From Flavobacterium sp. 5 (GTDB lineage: Bacteria > Bacteroidota > Bacteroidia > Flavobacteriales > Flavobacteriaceae), in the NCBI RefSeq assembly GCF_002813295.1, contig NZ_PHUE01000001.1, positions 3,286,001 to 3,350,000 of the forward strand: a DNA stretch of 64,000 nt, given 5' to 3'. A program made the translations under genes and the position numbers. Shown one piece after another: positions 55,145 to 63,843 of the stretch; position 1 is the first letter of the stretch; each line of letters opens with the position of its first letter. The notes beneath the pieces are model-generated. The model saw only the letters and a program-made list of their open reading frames with translations, was not told where the DNA came from and searched no databases.

Positions 55145-55240
55145 GTAGAGACGTTGCACTGCAACGTCTGAAAGAACTGTTTGAATTTGATTTTAGAATT
55201 CGTTGTGGGGATGTTAGACGTTGCAGTGCAACGTCTCTAC
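55145..55240. repeat. Palindromic element with self-complementary arms
   Basis: Two 25-bp arms (55145-55169 and 55216-55240) are perfect reverse complements, and each is itself a palindrome around ACGTTGCACTGCAACGT. They are separated by 46 bp. The sequence resembles the GAGACGTTGCA repeats I know from Bacteroidetes and cyanobacteria. It lies between bluB-cobT and cobS. Confidence 0.85.
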
Positions 55241-55272
55241 CAGCAATGTATTACCGTAATAATAATTAAAAA

Positions 55273-56070
55273 ATGAAAAAACAACTACATATATTTTTCA
55301 CGGCTTTAATGTTTTATACTCGAATTCCGTGTCCAAAAAACATCGACCATAATCCTGAATATTTAAATAAAGCCTCACGCTATTTTCCTTTAATTGGATG
55401 GATAGTTGGTGGAATTTCTTTTGTTTTCTATTATATTGGAGCCGTTTTTTTTACCAATGAAATTGCTATAATTTTGTCAATCATAGCTGGAATCTTAACA
55501 ACAGGGGCTTTTCACGAAGATGGTTTTGCCGATGTTTGTGATGGTTTTGGAGGAGGTTGGACTAAAGAAAAAATCCTTTTGATAATGAAAGATAGTGCCA
55601 TTGGTGCCTATGGAGCGATTGGTGTGGTTTTACTTTTTTTATTAAAATTTCAGGCTATTTTTAGTTTGCTTTCTAAATCTGAAATTACGAACCTACAACC
55701 TGTAATTTGCAATTTGTTAATTTTTATTTCTGCACACTCTATTAGTCGATTGAGTGCAATTTCGATTGTTTTTACACATCAATATTCGAGGGAAGATGCT
55801 TCAAGTAAAAGTAAACCTATTGCTCAAAATTTCACTTGGAAAGAAGTAGTTGGAGCTTTGTTTTTTGGGTTGTTACCACTTTTGACTTTATCTTTTTTTC
55901 AATCGCAATTATTGTTGGCGTTGATTCCTGTTTTTATTGCTCGGTTTTTCCTTGCTCGTTATTTCCAGAAATGGATTGATGGTTATACAGGAGATTGTTT
56001 GGGTGCGACACAACAAGTGTGTGAAGTAATTTTTTATCTGTCAATTATCGGAATATGGAAGTTTATTTAG
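55273..56070 (+). CDS. cobS: Adenosylcobinamide-GDP ribazoletransferase (cobalamin synthase)
   Basis: Joins AdoCbi-GDP and alpha-ribazole (phosphate) at the inner membrane, the last loop-assembly step. A 265-residue multi-helix protein with the conserved TRIPCPK start, the acidic metal motif TGAFHEDGFADVCDGFGGG near 76-94, MKDSAIGAYGAIG and a late GYTGDCLGATQQ. Its 3' end overlaps cobC by 16 bp, indicating translational coupling. Confidence 0.94.
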   Translation: MKKQLHIFFTALMFYTRIPCPKNIDHNPEYLNKASRYFPLIGWIVGGISFVFYYIGAVFFTNEIAIILSIIAGILTTGAFHEDGFADVCDGFGGGWTKEKILLIMKDSAIGAYGAIGVVLLFLLKFQAIFSLLSKSEITNLQPVICNLLIFISAHSISRLSAISIVFTHQYSREDASSKSKPIAQNFTWKEVVGALFFGLLPLLTLSFFQSQLLLALIPVFIARFFLARYFQKWIDGYTGDCLGATQQVCEVIFYLSIIGIWKFI

Positions 56071-56600
56071 TTCGTCATACCGAAACAGTTTGTGAAAAGG
56101 GAATTTGTTATGGACAAAGTAATGTTGGTATTCGAAAACCTTATGATGTTATTTTTGAATCTATTGTAGAGCAACTGCCTAAAGAAGCTGTTTTGTATTC
56201 TAGCCCTTTGCAACGTTGTGTTATTTTGGCAAAACATATTCAGGAAAACACTCAAAGCGATTTTATTATCGAAGATTCAAGATTAATGGAAATGAATTTT
56301 GGCGATTGGGAATTACAAAGTTGGGATGATATTCCTCAAGAAGTTTTAAATCCTTGGATGACTGATTTTGTAAATGTCCGAGTTCCTAATGGTGAATCTT
56401 TTGTTGACCTGAATGAAAGAGTTATAGATTTTTTAGAAAATGAAATTTCAAAAGCCATAGAAAAACCTTTAATTATTGTCGCACACGCAGGAGTTATTAG
56501 AAGTATTTTGTGTAAAATAAATAATATTCCTTTGCATGAAGCTTTTAAATCAAAGTTGGATTTTGGAGCTGTAGTCAAAATAGAGTTGCTGAGATTATAA
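56055..56600 (+). CDS. cobC: Alpha-ribazole phosphatase (histidine phosphatase family)
   Basis: Removes phosphate from alpha-ribazole-5'-phosphate or adenosylcobalamin-5'-phosphate. The phosphohistidine motif is VRHTETVCEKG (His7), followed by YSSPLQRC near 51 and VAHAGVIR near 136. At 181 residues it is a standard CobC. The identification as CobC rather than another histidine phosphatase rests on the overlap with cobS. Confidence 0.9.
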   Translation: MEVYLVRHTETVCEKGICYGQSNVGIRKPYDVIFESIVEQLPKEAVLYSSPLQRCVILAKHIQENTQSDFIIEDSRLMEMNFGDWELQSWDDIPQEVLNPWMTDFVNVRVPNGESFVDLNERVIDFLENEISKAIEKPLIIVAHAGVIRSILCKINNIPLHEAFKSKLDFGAVVKIELLRL

Positions 56601-56666
56601 GTTGTTGATTTACTGTGAGACTAAGAAACTAAGAAACTTTTTTTTATTTTTCAATATTTTTAACAT

Positions 56667-56674
56667 TATCTTTG
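56667..56674 (+). promoter_or_regulatory. -7 promoter element of the riboswitch-btuB-btuG unit
   Basis: TATCTTTG, placing transcription start near 56681, just before the riboswitch aptamer. Confidence 0.6.
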
Positions 56675-56683
56675 CGCCCGAAT

Positions 56684-56912
56684 TAAGGTTGTGTTTTACT
56701 TTTTTACGAAAACACATTAAAAGGGAATTAGGTTCAAAACCTAAGCTGTTCCCGCAACTGTAAGCTATCAAGCTTGTTGTTATCTACAAACCACTGTTTT
56801 AAATTGTAGATTTTAGAAATCAGATTTTAGATTTAATCTAAAGTCTAAAATCAAAAATCTCAACTCAAGAATGGGAAGGTGAACAACAAGACGCAAGCCA
56901 GGAGACCTGCCT
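56684..56912 (+). promoter_or_regulatory. Cobalamin riboswitch
   Basis: The conserved parts appear in order: the first stem GTGTTTT/AAAACAC (56691-56715), AAAAGGGAATTAGGTTCAAA, GCTGTTCCCGCAACTGTAAGC and, after a long AT-rich peripheral region (about 56785-56870), the B12 box AGCCAGGAGACCTGCC (56896-56911). It precedes the TonB receptor gene by 48 bp, so B12 binding should lower receptor synthesis. A T run directly after the box could serve in termination; I cannot tell which mode is used. Confidence 0.93.
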
Positions 56913-56959
56913 TTTTTCTTAACGAATATCGAACTTTCGGGAAAAAAGGTTCAGAAATT

Positions 56960-58807
56960 ATGACTTTTAAAAAACTAATATTTTGCTTTTTTGTTTTAAT
57001 ATGCCAATTAATTTCGGCACAGAATGACTCTATAAATAATTTAAAAGAGGTCATAGTTCCCAACGGTTCTTTGTACTCCAATAATAAATCTCAATCGATT
57101 CAGATTCTTAATGATTCGGTTATTAATAAAAATCAAACTTCTCTTTCCAGTTTATTAAACTACAACAGTGTAATTTATTTCAAGGAATACGGGCGCGGAA
57201 TGTTGTCTACGGTTTCTTTTAGAGGAACTACTGCTTCGCAAACAGCTGTAATCTGGAATGGAATAAATGTAAATTCTCAGCTCAACGGTAGTGCCGATTT
57301 CAATACTTTTACAGCTCCTGATTTCAATACTATCAGTATAAAAGCGGGTGGTGGAAGTGTAAGTTATGGAAGTGGTGCTATTGGAGGGACGGTTCATTTG
57401 AATAATAATTTGGTTTTTAAAGACCAATTTGAAAATGAGTTGCGATTGGATTATGGTAGTTTTAATACCATAGGTGTTAATTATAAAATGAATCTTTCTA
57501 ATAAAAAATGGAGTACTCAAGTTGGTTTTTCGAGAAATAGTTCAGATAATGATTATGAGTACAAAGGGCTTTATACATGGGATGGAATACAACGAAAAAA
57601 TGAAAATGGACAGTATGCTACAACCAATTTATTTGCTAATGTGGGATATAAAATTAAACCTAATGCTGTTCTTACTTTGTATAGTCAATCTTCAAATACC
57701 GACAGAAATCTTTCTTTAATAAATGAGTCGGACTCTAAAACTAAATATATTAATACTTTTAGTAGAAATCTTTTGGAATATAACGAAACCAATGATGGAT
57801 TTACTACTAATTATAAAGTAGCCTATCTCACAGAACAATATCAATATTTTGAAAATATTGATCGTAATGATTTTAGTTTTGGAAAAACGGAATCGCTTAT
57901 CGCAAAAGTTGATTTGGGGTATCAATTAATAGAATCCATTAGGTTGAATGGTATTTTAGATTACAACCATACAAAAGGTTTTGGAACAAGTTTTGGTGAT
58001 AATACTAGACAAATAGGCGCGTTTGCAATCAATGCTGTCGAGCAACATAATGCGAAATGGCAAAATGAATTGGGTTTTAGAAAGGAAGTGAGTTCGGATT
58101 ATGATAGTCCATTCTTATTTTCATTGGGTTCTTCTTATGCTTTTAATTCTTTTTATAATTTAAAAGTTAATCTTTCTAGGAATTTTAGGATTCCGACTTT
58201 TAATGATTTGTATTGGGAAACTGGTGGAAATCCTGATTTGAAGCCAGAGAGTTCATATCAAGTAGAGATAGGAAATGTCTTTTCATATAAAAAATTCAAA
58301 TTGACAGAAACTATTTATTTTATAAAAATAAAGGATATGATTAGTTGGGCTCCACTTGATGGATCGAATTGGTCTCCTGAAAATATTAATCGTATCAATT
58401 CATATGGTTCAGAAACTAATTTGGGGTGGTCGAATTCGTATGGTAAAAACAATATTGCTCTAAACGCGAGTTATGGGTATACCGTTTCCAAAGATTTAGA
58501 AACGGAAGAACAATTACAGTATGTTCCGTATCATAAATTCAATTCGAATGTTTCGTATTCGTATAAAAAAATTGAAGCAACTTATCAGTTTTTGTTTAAT
58601 GGAGCGGTTTCAACACCTTCTGAAAAATATAAATTAGTCAAAGAATATTGGGTTTCCAATTTGGGAATCTATTATGATTTAGGAGCTACATATACTTGCA
58701 AAATTGGTTTGCAGGCATTGAATCTCTTTAATAAAGAATACCAAAGTGTTTCTCAGCATATTATGCCAGGAAGAAATTTTTTAATCAATCTAACCTTTAA
58801 ATTTTAA
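56960..58807 (+). CDS. TonB-dependent receptor, BtuB-like
   Basis: Outer-membrane corrinoid transporter of 615 residues. Signal peptide 1-21 (CQLISAQ), plug domain (about 30-150, with LSSLLNYNSVIYFKEYGRGM and FRGTTASQTAVIWNGINVNS), and a 22-strand barrel ending in FLINLTFKF with a terminal Phe. The conserved NFRIPTFNDLYW and NPDLKPESS are typical. The ATG at 56960 was chosen because the longer frame begins inside the riboswitch. Control by the B12 riboswitch makes corrinoid the likely ligand. Confidence 0.92.
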   Translation: MTFKKLIFCFFVLICQLISAQNDSINNLKEVIVPNGSLYSNNKSQSIQILNDSVINKNQTSLSSLLNYNSVIYFKEYGRGMLSTVSFRGTTASQTAVIWNGINVNSQLNGSADFNTFTAPDFNTISIKAGGGSVSYGSGAIGGTVHLNNNLVFKDQFENELRLDYGSFNTIGVNYKMNLSNKKWSTQVGFSRNSSDNDYEYKGLYTWDGIQRKNENGQYATTNLFANVGYKIKPNAVLTLYSQSSNTDRNLSLINESDSKTKYINTFSRNLLEYNETNDGFTTNYKVAYLTEQYQYFENIDRNDFSFGKTESLIAKVDLGYQLIESIRLNGILDYNHTKGFGTSFGDNTRQIGAFAINAVEQHNAKWQNELGFRKEVSSDYDSPFLFSLGSSYAFNSFYNLKVNLSRNFRIPTFNDLYWETGGNPDLKPESSYQVEIGNVFSYKKFKLTETIYFIKIKDMISWAPLDGSNWSPENINRINSYGSETNLGWSNSYGKNNIALNASYGYTVSKDLETEEQLQYVPYHKFNSNVSYSYKKIEATYQFLFNGAVSTPSEKYKLVKEYWVSNLGIYYDLGATYTCKIGLQALNLFNKEYQSVSQHIMPGRNFLINLTFKF

Positions 58808-58812
58808 TAAAA

Positions 58813-59910
58813 ATGAATTTCAGTAAATTAGTTTTAATAACGTTAGCGTCAGCTTTATTTTTCGTGTCCTGTACGGATGATGACAATAACAATTTAGAAG
58901 CACCATTAGGAAGTTATGATAATGGTTTTTTAATTTTAAATCAAGGAGGATTTGGACATAATGATGCTTCAGTTTCTTATATTTCTTCTGATTTTGCTAC
59001 AGCTCAAAATGATATTTTTTCGGTAGTAAATCCAATGATCACTTTGGGAGACACAGGTCAGGATATTGGTTTTAATGGTGAAAATGCTTATATCGTATTA
59101 AATGGCAGTAATAAAATTGAGGTTGTAAATCGATATACAATGAAAAGCGTAGCTAGTATTAACTCGGGATTAAAGAACCCTAGGTATATTGCTTTTGTAA
59201 ATGGTAAAGGATATGTTACTAATTGGGGTGACGGAACTGTTAAAACAGATGATTATGTAGCCGTAATTGATTTAACTACCAATAAAGTATCTAGCTCTAT
59301 TCCTGTTGAAGAAGGACCAGAAAGAATTTTGGAAAATTTAGGAAAACTGTATGTAGCTCATAAAGGAGGATTCAATTATGGAAATAAAATTTCGGTTATA
59401 AATGCAGCTACAAGTAGTGTATCAACAACCATTACAGTTGGAGATTTGCCAGAGAATATGGTAATAAAAGACGGAACTTTATGGGTTGCTTGTGCTGGTA
59501 TGCCAAGTTATGCATCACCTTTGGTAGAAACAGCAGGTCAAATTGTGAAAGTAAATCTGTCAACAAATGCAGTTACAAGTACAATTGCTTATTCAGATGC
59601 GAAAAAACATTTATCGAATTTTGTATTGAACGGGAATGATGCATACTATACTGTTGATTCTGATGTTTTCAAAATGAGTACGACAGCTACGGCATTGCCT
59701 ACAACTTCAGCATTTAGTACTACAGAACAAGGTGTTTATGGTGTGTATAGTTTTGCAGTTCACGGAAGTCATATTTATGTGGGAGACGCAGGTGATTATG
59801 AACATAATGGAAAAGTGTATGTATATGCATTAACTTCACCATCAATAGGTAAATTAGAGAAAACATTCGCAGTAGGGACTATTCCAGCAGGGTTTTATTT
59901 TAATGATTAA
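58813..59910 (+). CDS. BtuG-like surface beta-propeller lipoprotein
   Basis: The lipobox LFFVSCTD gives Cys20, followed by acidic residues (DDDNNN), a Bacteroidetes surface-export type signal. The rest (365 residues total) is a YncE/DUF5074-like beta propeller with repeated blades such as YIAFVNGKGYVTNWGDGTV, KISVINAATSSVSTTITVGD and GDLPENMVIKDGTLWVACAG. It starts 5 bp after the btuB-like stop. In Bacteroides, BtuG proteins of this fold cap BtuB and capture B12 from outside. The same role is inferred here from fold, lipobox and operon. Confidence 0.82.
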   Translation: MNFSKLVLITLASALFFVSCTDDDNNNLEAPLGSYDNGFLILNQGGFGHNDASVSYISSDFATAQNDIFSVVNPMITLGDTGQDIGFNGENAYIVLNGSNKIEVVNRYTMKSVASINSGLKNPRYIAFVNGKGYVTNWGDGTVKTDDYVAVIDLTTNKVSSSIPVEEGPERILENLGKLYVAHKGGFNYGNKISVINAATSSVSTTITVGDLPENMVIKDGTLWVACAGMPSYASPLVETAGQIVKVNLSTNAVTSTIAYSDAKKHLSNFVLNGNDAYYTVDSDVFKMSTTATALPTTSAFSTTEQGVYGVYSFAVHGSHIYVGDAGDYEHNGKVYVYALTSPSIGKLEKTFAVGTIPAGFYFND

Positions 59911-60039
59911 TTTTTTATACTATTTCTCATCTTTTAGAGAAATATTTTTTTTAGTTTAATACAGTTATATATTATGTAGGGAAGTTCTTGAAGGACTAAT
60001 TTTATTTTAACAGTATTTGGTAATTGTTTTTGAGAAGAA

Positions 60040-60067
60040 AAGGCTTTCAGTGATGAAAGCCTTTTTT
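60040..60067 (+). terminator. Terminator after the btuB-btuG unit
   Basis: Stem AGGCTTTCA/TGAAAGCCT (60041-60049 and 60054-60062), loop GTGA, then TTTTT. It is 130 bp past the btuG stop. Confidence 0.82.
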
Positions 60068-60120
60068 GATTGATTCCTTTTAAATTTGAGATATTTTTGA
60101 AACTATACAGATATTTATTT

Positions 60121-61563
60121 TTACTCCAAAGATTTCAAAAGCCCTTCAGGAGCTTTTTCAATATACATTTGGTTTTGTCCAATTATTGATTTTGAATCTT
60201 GAAAATATGGAAATGTTTTTCCTTGAGTCGTTTTAAGCATTTTAGCTGTTCCTGTAATTTGACCAATCGCAGTACTTAATAAAGGTTCTGAATCAGTCCC
60301 CAAAGTCCCTAAATTATTTAGATTTTCTTTTAAAGAATAAGTTGGTGTTAAACCATTGAAATAATCACCAAAATCATCTGCATTTGTAGTTTTCAAAACA
60401 ATTGGTTGCATCGCATAACGATGAGTTGGATTTCTGTTTTCTTTTCCAAAAGTAGGGGAGTCATAGATTGTGATAGATGCTACGTTTTTACCAGTAGTAA
60501 TGTCACCAATTTGAATTACATCAATATATGGTTTCAACCCATTTATAACTAATTCGCTTGCAGAAGCGGTACTTTTAGTAGTCAAAATATATACTTTAGT
60601 AAAGTTTAAACTATTTAAGGGTGTAGATCCTATTTTATTAACAAATAAATTTTTTAACGCTTGAGGTTTTTCCGATTCAAAATAAGAATTGATTTTGTCA
60701 TTCCATCTTTGTTTAGAAAATACTTTGTTCGTGAATTGGCCTGTTATCATACTGGCTAAGTATACAGCAGTTTGAACAGAACCTCCAGAATTGTATCTTA
60801 AATCCAAAACTAAATCAGTAATGCCTTGTGATTTTAGTGAGCCAAAAGCATCATTCAGATCAGTATCATAGTTTGGGTAAAAACCATTATACATTAAATA
60901 CCCTATTTTATGTCCACTAGTTTCAATTACTTTATTAATTAAAATTGGGTTTTCAGAAAGAACTGTTTTTGTCAGATTTACAGATTTACCATTTGGAGTA
61001 ATAGTTCCAGCATTATAATCAGCTAAATTGAGAGTATAATTTTCTGAGTTCAATAAAGTTTGATAATTATCTACAGTAAGTTGTGTTCCATTTACACCAT
61101 AAAAAATGGTACCACGTTGTATCTCTTTAGTAGAAGCATCTGAATTGGGAAGTATATAGTGAACCCAACAAAATATTTCTTTAGAGTCTAAAGATTTACG
61201 ATAAAGACCAAAATCCATACCATCATTCTTTGTAATTCCTTGAAGTACACCTTCTAACTCAAGATAATCAGTCACTATCCAGCTAAATCTATCTATGGAT
61301 TTGTCTACTCTAAGGGCATTAAATAAATCTTCAGGTTTTGAATATCCTTTCAAAAATTTATTTAACTCAGCTTGATTAGCAAAACGCTTGTCAGATAAAT
61401 TAGGAACATCAGCTTGCCATAAATAATATAAATTAAGACCTTTCCAAACGAAATTATTAATTTCGACAGTAGGGGATGGAAAGACATCGTCCATATCTTC
61501 GCAACTCTGAAAAGTAAAAACCGCAAAGAATAATAGTAAGGTAACTTTTAAAGATGTCTTCAT
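60121..61563 (-). CDS. S41 family peptidase lipoprotein
   Basis: Lipobox FTFQSCED (Cys21) on a 480-residue precursor. A helical N-terminal domain (about 35-110) and a PDZ-like middle (about 112-195, GMDFGLYRKSLDSK...GVNGTQLTVDN) precede the tail-specific protease fold. That fold has LVLDLRYNSGGSVQTAVYLASM near 250-271 and the nucleophile in TKSTASASELVINGLKP (Ser near 335). It resembles the C-terminal processing proteases found as lipoproteins in flavobacteria. The lysine of the catalytic dyad probably lies in GKNVAS near 360. Confidence 0.87.
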   Translation of the reverse strand: MKTSLKVTLLLFFAVFTFQSCEDMDDVFPSPTVEINNFVWKGLNLYYLWQADVPNLSDKRFANQAELNKFLKGYSKPEDLFNALRVDKSIDRFSWIVTDYLELEGVLQGITKNDGMDFGLYRKSLDSKEIFCWVHYILPNSDASTKEIQRGTIFYGVNGTQLTVDNYQTLLNSENYTLNLADYNAGTITPNGKSVNLTKTVLSENPILINKVIETSGHKIGYLMYNGFYPNYDTDLNDAFGSLKSQGITDLVLDLRYNSGGSVQTAVYLASMITGQFTNKVFSKQRWNDKINSYFESEKPQALKNLFVNKIGSTPLNSLNFTKVYILTTKSTASASELVINGLKPYIDVIQIGDITTGKNVASITIYDSPTFGKENRNPTHRYAMQPIVLKTTNADDFGDYFNGLTPTYSLKENLNNLGTLGTDSEPLLSTAIGQITGTAKMLKTTQGKTFPYFQDSKSIIGQNQMYIEKAPEGLLKSLE

Positions 61564-61684
61564 ATAGTTTTCGTTGTAGATCTACAACGTAAAAGTACTA
61601 ACTTTAGTTTAATTTAAATTTTTTTTGTAACAAAAAAGATAGTGTCTCGTCTTGATTATATAACCAAATTAATATAACCATTTT

Positions 61685-62194
61685 ATGAACCAAAAGGATT
61701 TTGTGCTTTTAGTTAATCCATTCAAAGATAAGCTCTTTCGATTGGCTAAGCGATTACTTGTAAGCACTGAGGAGGCAGAAGATGCTACCCAAGAAGTTTT
61801 GGTTAAATTATGGAGTAAAAATGAAAATTTAGAAATCTATAATAGTGTTGAAGCAATGGCTATGACCATGACCAAAAATTATTGTTTGGATCAATTAAAA
61901 TCAAAAAGAGCTGGTAATCTTAAAATAGTACATAGCAATTTTACAGATGCAGCCCCAAGTTTAGATAAACAACTTGAAGATAGCGATAGTTTAAAATGGG
62001 TCGAAAAAATTATTAATGAATTGCCAGAACAACAACGATTAATTATTCAGTTAAGAGATATAGAACAGTGCGAGTTTTCTGAAATAGCGAAAATACTAGA
62101 GATGAATGAAACTGCTGTACGGGTGGCACTTTCAAGAGCAAGAAAAACAATTAGAGAATACATGTTAAAAACACACAGTTATGGAATTCAATAA
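61685..62194 (+). CDS. ECF-type RNA polymerase sigma factor
   Basis: 169 residues. Region 2 is PFKDKLFRLAKRLLVSTEEAEDATQEVLVKLW; region 4 is LPEQQRLIIQLRDIEQCEFSEIAKILEMNETAVRVALSRARKTIREY. Its 3' end overlaps the next gene by 14 bp. It opens a four-gene cluster with a membrane-anchored partner and two DUF4252 genes, a combination that suggests the sigma factor controls its own cluster. Confidence 0.9.
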   Translation: MNQKDFVLLVNPFKDKLFRLAKRLLVSTEEAEDATQEVLVKLWSKNENLEIYNSVEAMAMTMTKNYCLDQLKSKRAGNLKIVHSNFTDAAPSLDKQLEDSDSLKWVEKIINELPEQQRLIIQLRDIEQCEFSEIAKILEMNETAVRVALSRARKTIREYMLKTHSYGIQ

Positions 62195-62630
62195 AACGGA
62201 AGCACTTTTAGAAAAATACTTTGAAGGAGAAACAAGTATTGCTGAAGAAAACGAGTTGAAAAACTATTTTTCGTCACAAAATGTTGCACCACATTTAGAA
62301 CAATACAAGCCTTTATTTGGATATTTTGTGGAAGCAAAAAAAGAAAATTTAGAAAAAAATGTACCGCTAATTCCTAAAAAACAAAATAAAACATGGTTGT
62401 CGATAGCAGCTTCAATTGTTGTTTTGATGGGAGTGGGAACGTATATTTATTTCAATACTGATAAGGAAAAAGAAAATGCAGCATTAGGTACTTATGAGGA
62501 TCCTAAAGAAGCTTTGGAAGCCACTCAAAAAGCATTGGCAATGTTATCCAATCATGTAAATACTGGAGTCGAAGGGATTCAGTATATTCAAGTTTATGAA
62601 TTAACTAAGAGCAAAGTATTTGTTCAATAA
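62181..62630 (+). CDS. Membrane-anchored anti-sigma-like protein
   Basis: 149 residues: a cytoplasmic part with KTEALLEKYFEGETSIAEENELKNYFSSQ, a pattern common at the N-terminus of Bacteroidetes anti-sigma-like proteins. One hydrophobic helix (about 72-90) and a short periplasmic tail follow. No zinc-binding HxxxCxxC is present. The 14-bp overlap with the sigma gene supports a direct interaction. The role is inferred. Confidence 0.75.
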   Translation: MEFNKTEALLEKYFEGETSIAEENELKNYFSSQNVAPHLEQYKPLFGYFVEAKKENLEKNVPLIPKKQNKTWLSIAASIVVLMGVGTYIYFNTDKEKENAALGTYEDPKEALEATQKALAMLSNHVNTGVEGIQYIQVYELTKSKVFVQ

Positions 62631-62714
62631 AAATAAAGCGAGAGTGATTCTAGAGTATTCAAGCCCAATTGCAGAATTTTAAATTTTTAAAAACAATCAT
62701 TAAATCAAAATAAA

Positions 62715-63242
62715 ATGAAAAAGTTAATAATCACATTAGTAGCAGTATTAGTATCAAGTCCGTTTTTTGCCCAATCGGCATTCGATAAGTTCGACGGTCA
62801 AGACGATGTAACATCAATAGTTGTAAATAAAAAGATGTTCGAATTGATGAGTAAAGTAAAAGTTGATACTTCAGACAAAGAGGCACAACAGTACATGAGC
62901 TTGATTAAAAAATTGGACAATTTAAAAGTCTTTACAACACAAAGTGTTAGAGTAGAAGGAGAAATGAAAAGTGCTGCTGATAAATACATAAAAACAGCTG
63001 GTTTAGAAGAATTGATGCGTATAAATGACAAAGGAAAAAATGTCAAAATTATGGTCAAATCTGGAGCAAAAGACAGTCAAATAAGAGAGTTATTAATGTT
63101 TGTTGAAGGAGGTAAAGGAGAAGACACAGTCTTGATGTCATTAACAGGTGATTTTGACCTGAGTGAGATTTCAGTCTTGACAGACAAAATGAGAATTCCT
63201 GGTGGAGACGATTTGAAAAAAGCAACCAAAGGTAAAAAGTAA
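62715..63242 (+). CDS. DUF4252 exported protein
   Basis: 175 residues with a signal peptide (1-19, SSPFFAQ) and a DUF4252 domain: VTSIVVNKKMFELMSKV, LIKKLDNLKVFTTQS, LMRINDKGKNVKIMVKSGAKDSQIRELLMFVEG. The function of the family is unknown. The next gene starts 1 bp after this stop and encodes a second DUF4252 protein, so the two are translated together. Confidence 0.88.
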   Translation: MKKLIITLVAVLVSSPFFAQSAFDKFDGQDDVTSIVVNKKMFELMSKVKVDTSDKEAQQYMSLIKKLDNLKVFTTQSVRVEGEMKSAADKYIKTAGLEELMRINDKGKNVKIMVKSGAKDSQIRELLMFVEGGKGEDTVLMSLTGDFDLSEISVLTDKMRIPGGDDLKKATKGKK

Positions 63243-63243
63243 C

Positions 63244-63783
63244 ATGAAAATAGTATTATTTTTAATCACGCTGATTGGTAGTTTGGTTTTAGGTAGTTGT
63301 AATTCTGAACCTACTTTGCAAAAATACTTTGTTGAAAATACAGAGAACAAAAATTTTATAGCCATAGATATCTCATCAAATATCTTGGATGTTGATAAAA
63401 CCAAATTAACAGTGGCGCAAAGCGAAGCATTGCATTCTTTTGATAAAATTAATGTTTTGGCATTCAAATTGAATGATAAGAACAAATCACAGTTTGAGGC
63501 AGAACGTGCTAAAGTGAATTTGATTCTCAAAGACCCAAAGTACCAACAGTTGATGAAGTTTAATTCAGGAAAACAAGGCGCTTCTGTAACCTACGTGGGA
63601 GCTGATGATCATATCAATGAATTTGTATTGTTTGCCAATAAAAACGATGCTGGTTTTGCAGTGGTTAGAGTCTTAGGCAAAGACATGAATCCGACCAATA
63701 TTATGAATATGATTTCAGTTTTGAAAGAATCCAAAATTGACTTGGAACAATTAAAACCGTTGCAGGAATTAATCAAGAAATAG
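63244..63783 (+). CDS. DUF4252 lipoprotein
   Basis: 179 residues; lipobox VLGSCNSEP (Cys19) and a second DUF4252 domain (KNFIAIDISSNILDVDKTKL, FDKINVLAFKLNDKNKSQFEAE, VTYVGADDHINEFVLFANKND). Unlike its neighbour it is lipid-anchored, so the pair may form a membrane-bound and a soluble partner. It is the last gene of the ECF cluster. Confidence 0.88.
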   Translation: MKIVLFLITLIGSLVLGSCNSEPTLQKYFVENTENKNFIAIDISSNILDVDKTKLTVAQSEALHSFDKINVLAFKLNDKNKSQFEAERAKVNLILKDPKYQQLMKFNSGKQGASVTYVGADDHINEFVLFANKNDAGFAVVRVLGKDMNPTNIMNMISVLKESKIDLEQLKPLQELIKK

Positions 63784-63802
63784 GTTAATATTTCAGTAAT
63801 TT

Positions 63803-63838
63803 AAAAAAGCGTTTCGATAGTTTTCGGGACGCTTTTTT
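63803..63838. terminator. Terminator after the ECF cluster
   Basis: Stem GCGTTTCG/CGGGACGC (63809-63816 and 63825-63832, two G-U pairs) with A-run and T-run flanks; it can serve both directions. Confidence 0.85.
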
Positions 63839-63843
63839 AGTAT

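Noticed and set aside
56879..56959. 27-residue N-terminal extension of the BtuB-like receptor
   Set aside because: It lies in the B12 box of the riboswitch; the downstream Met begins a clean signal peptide.
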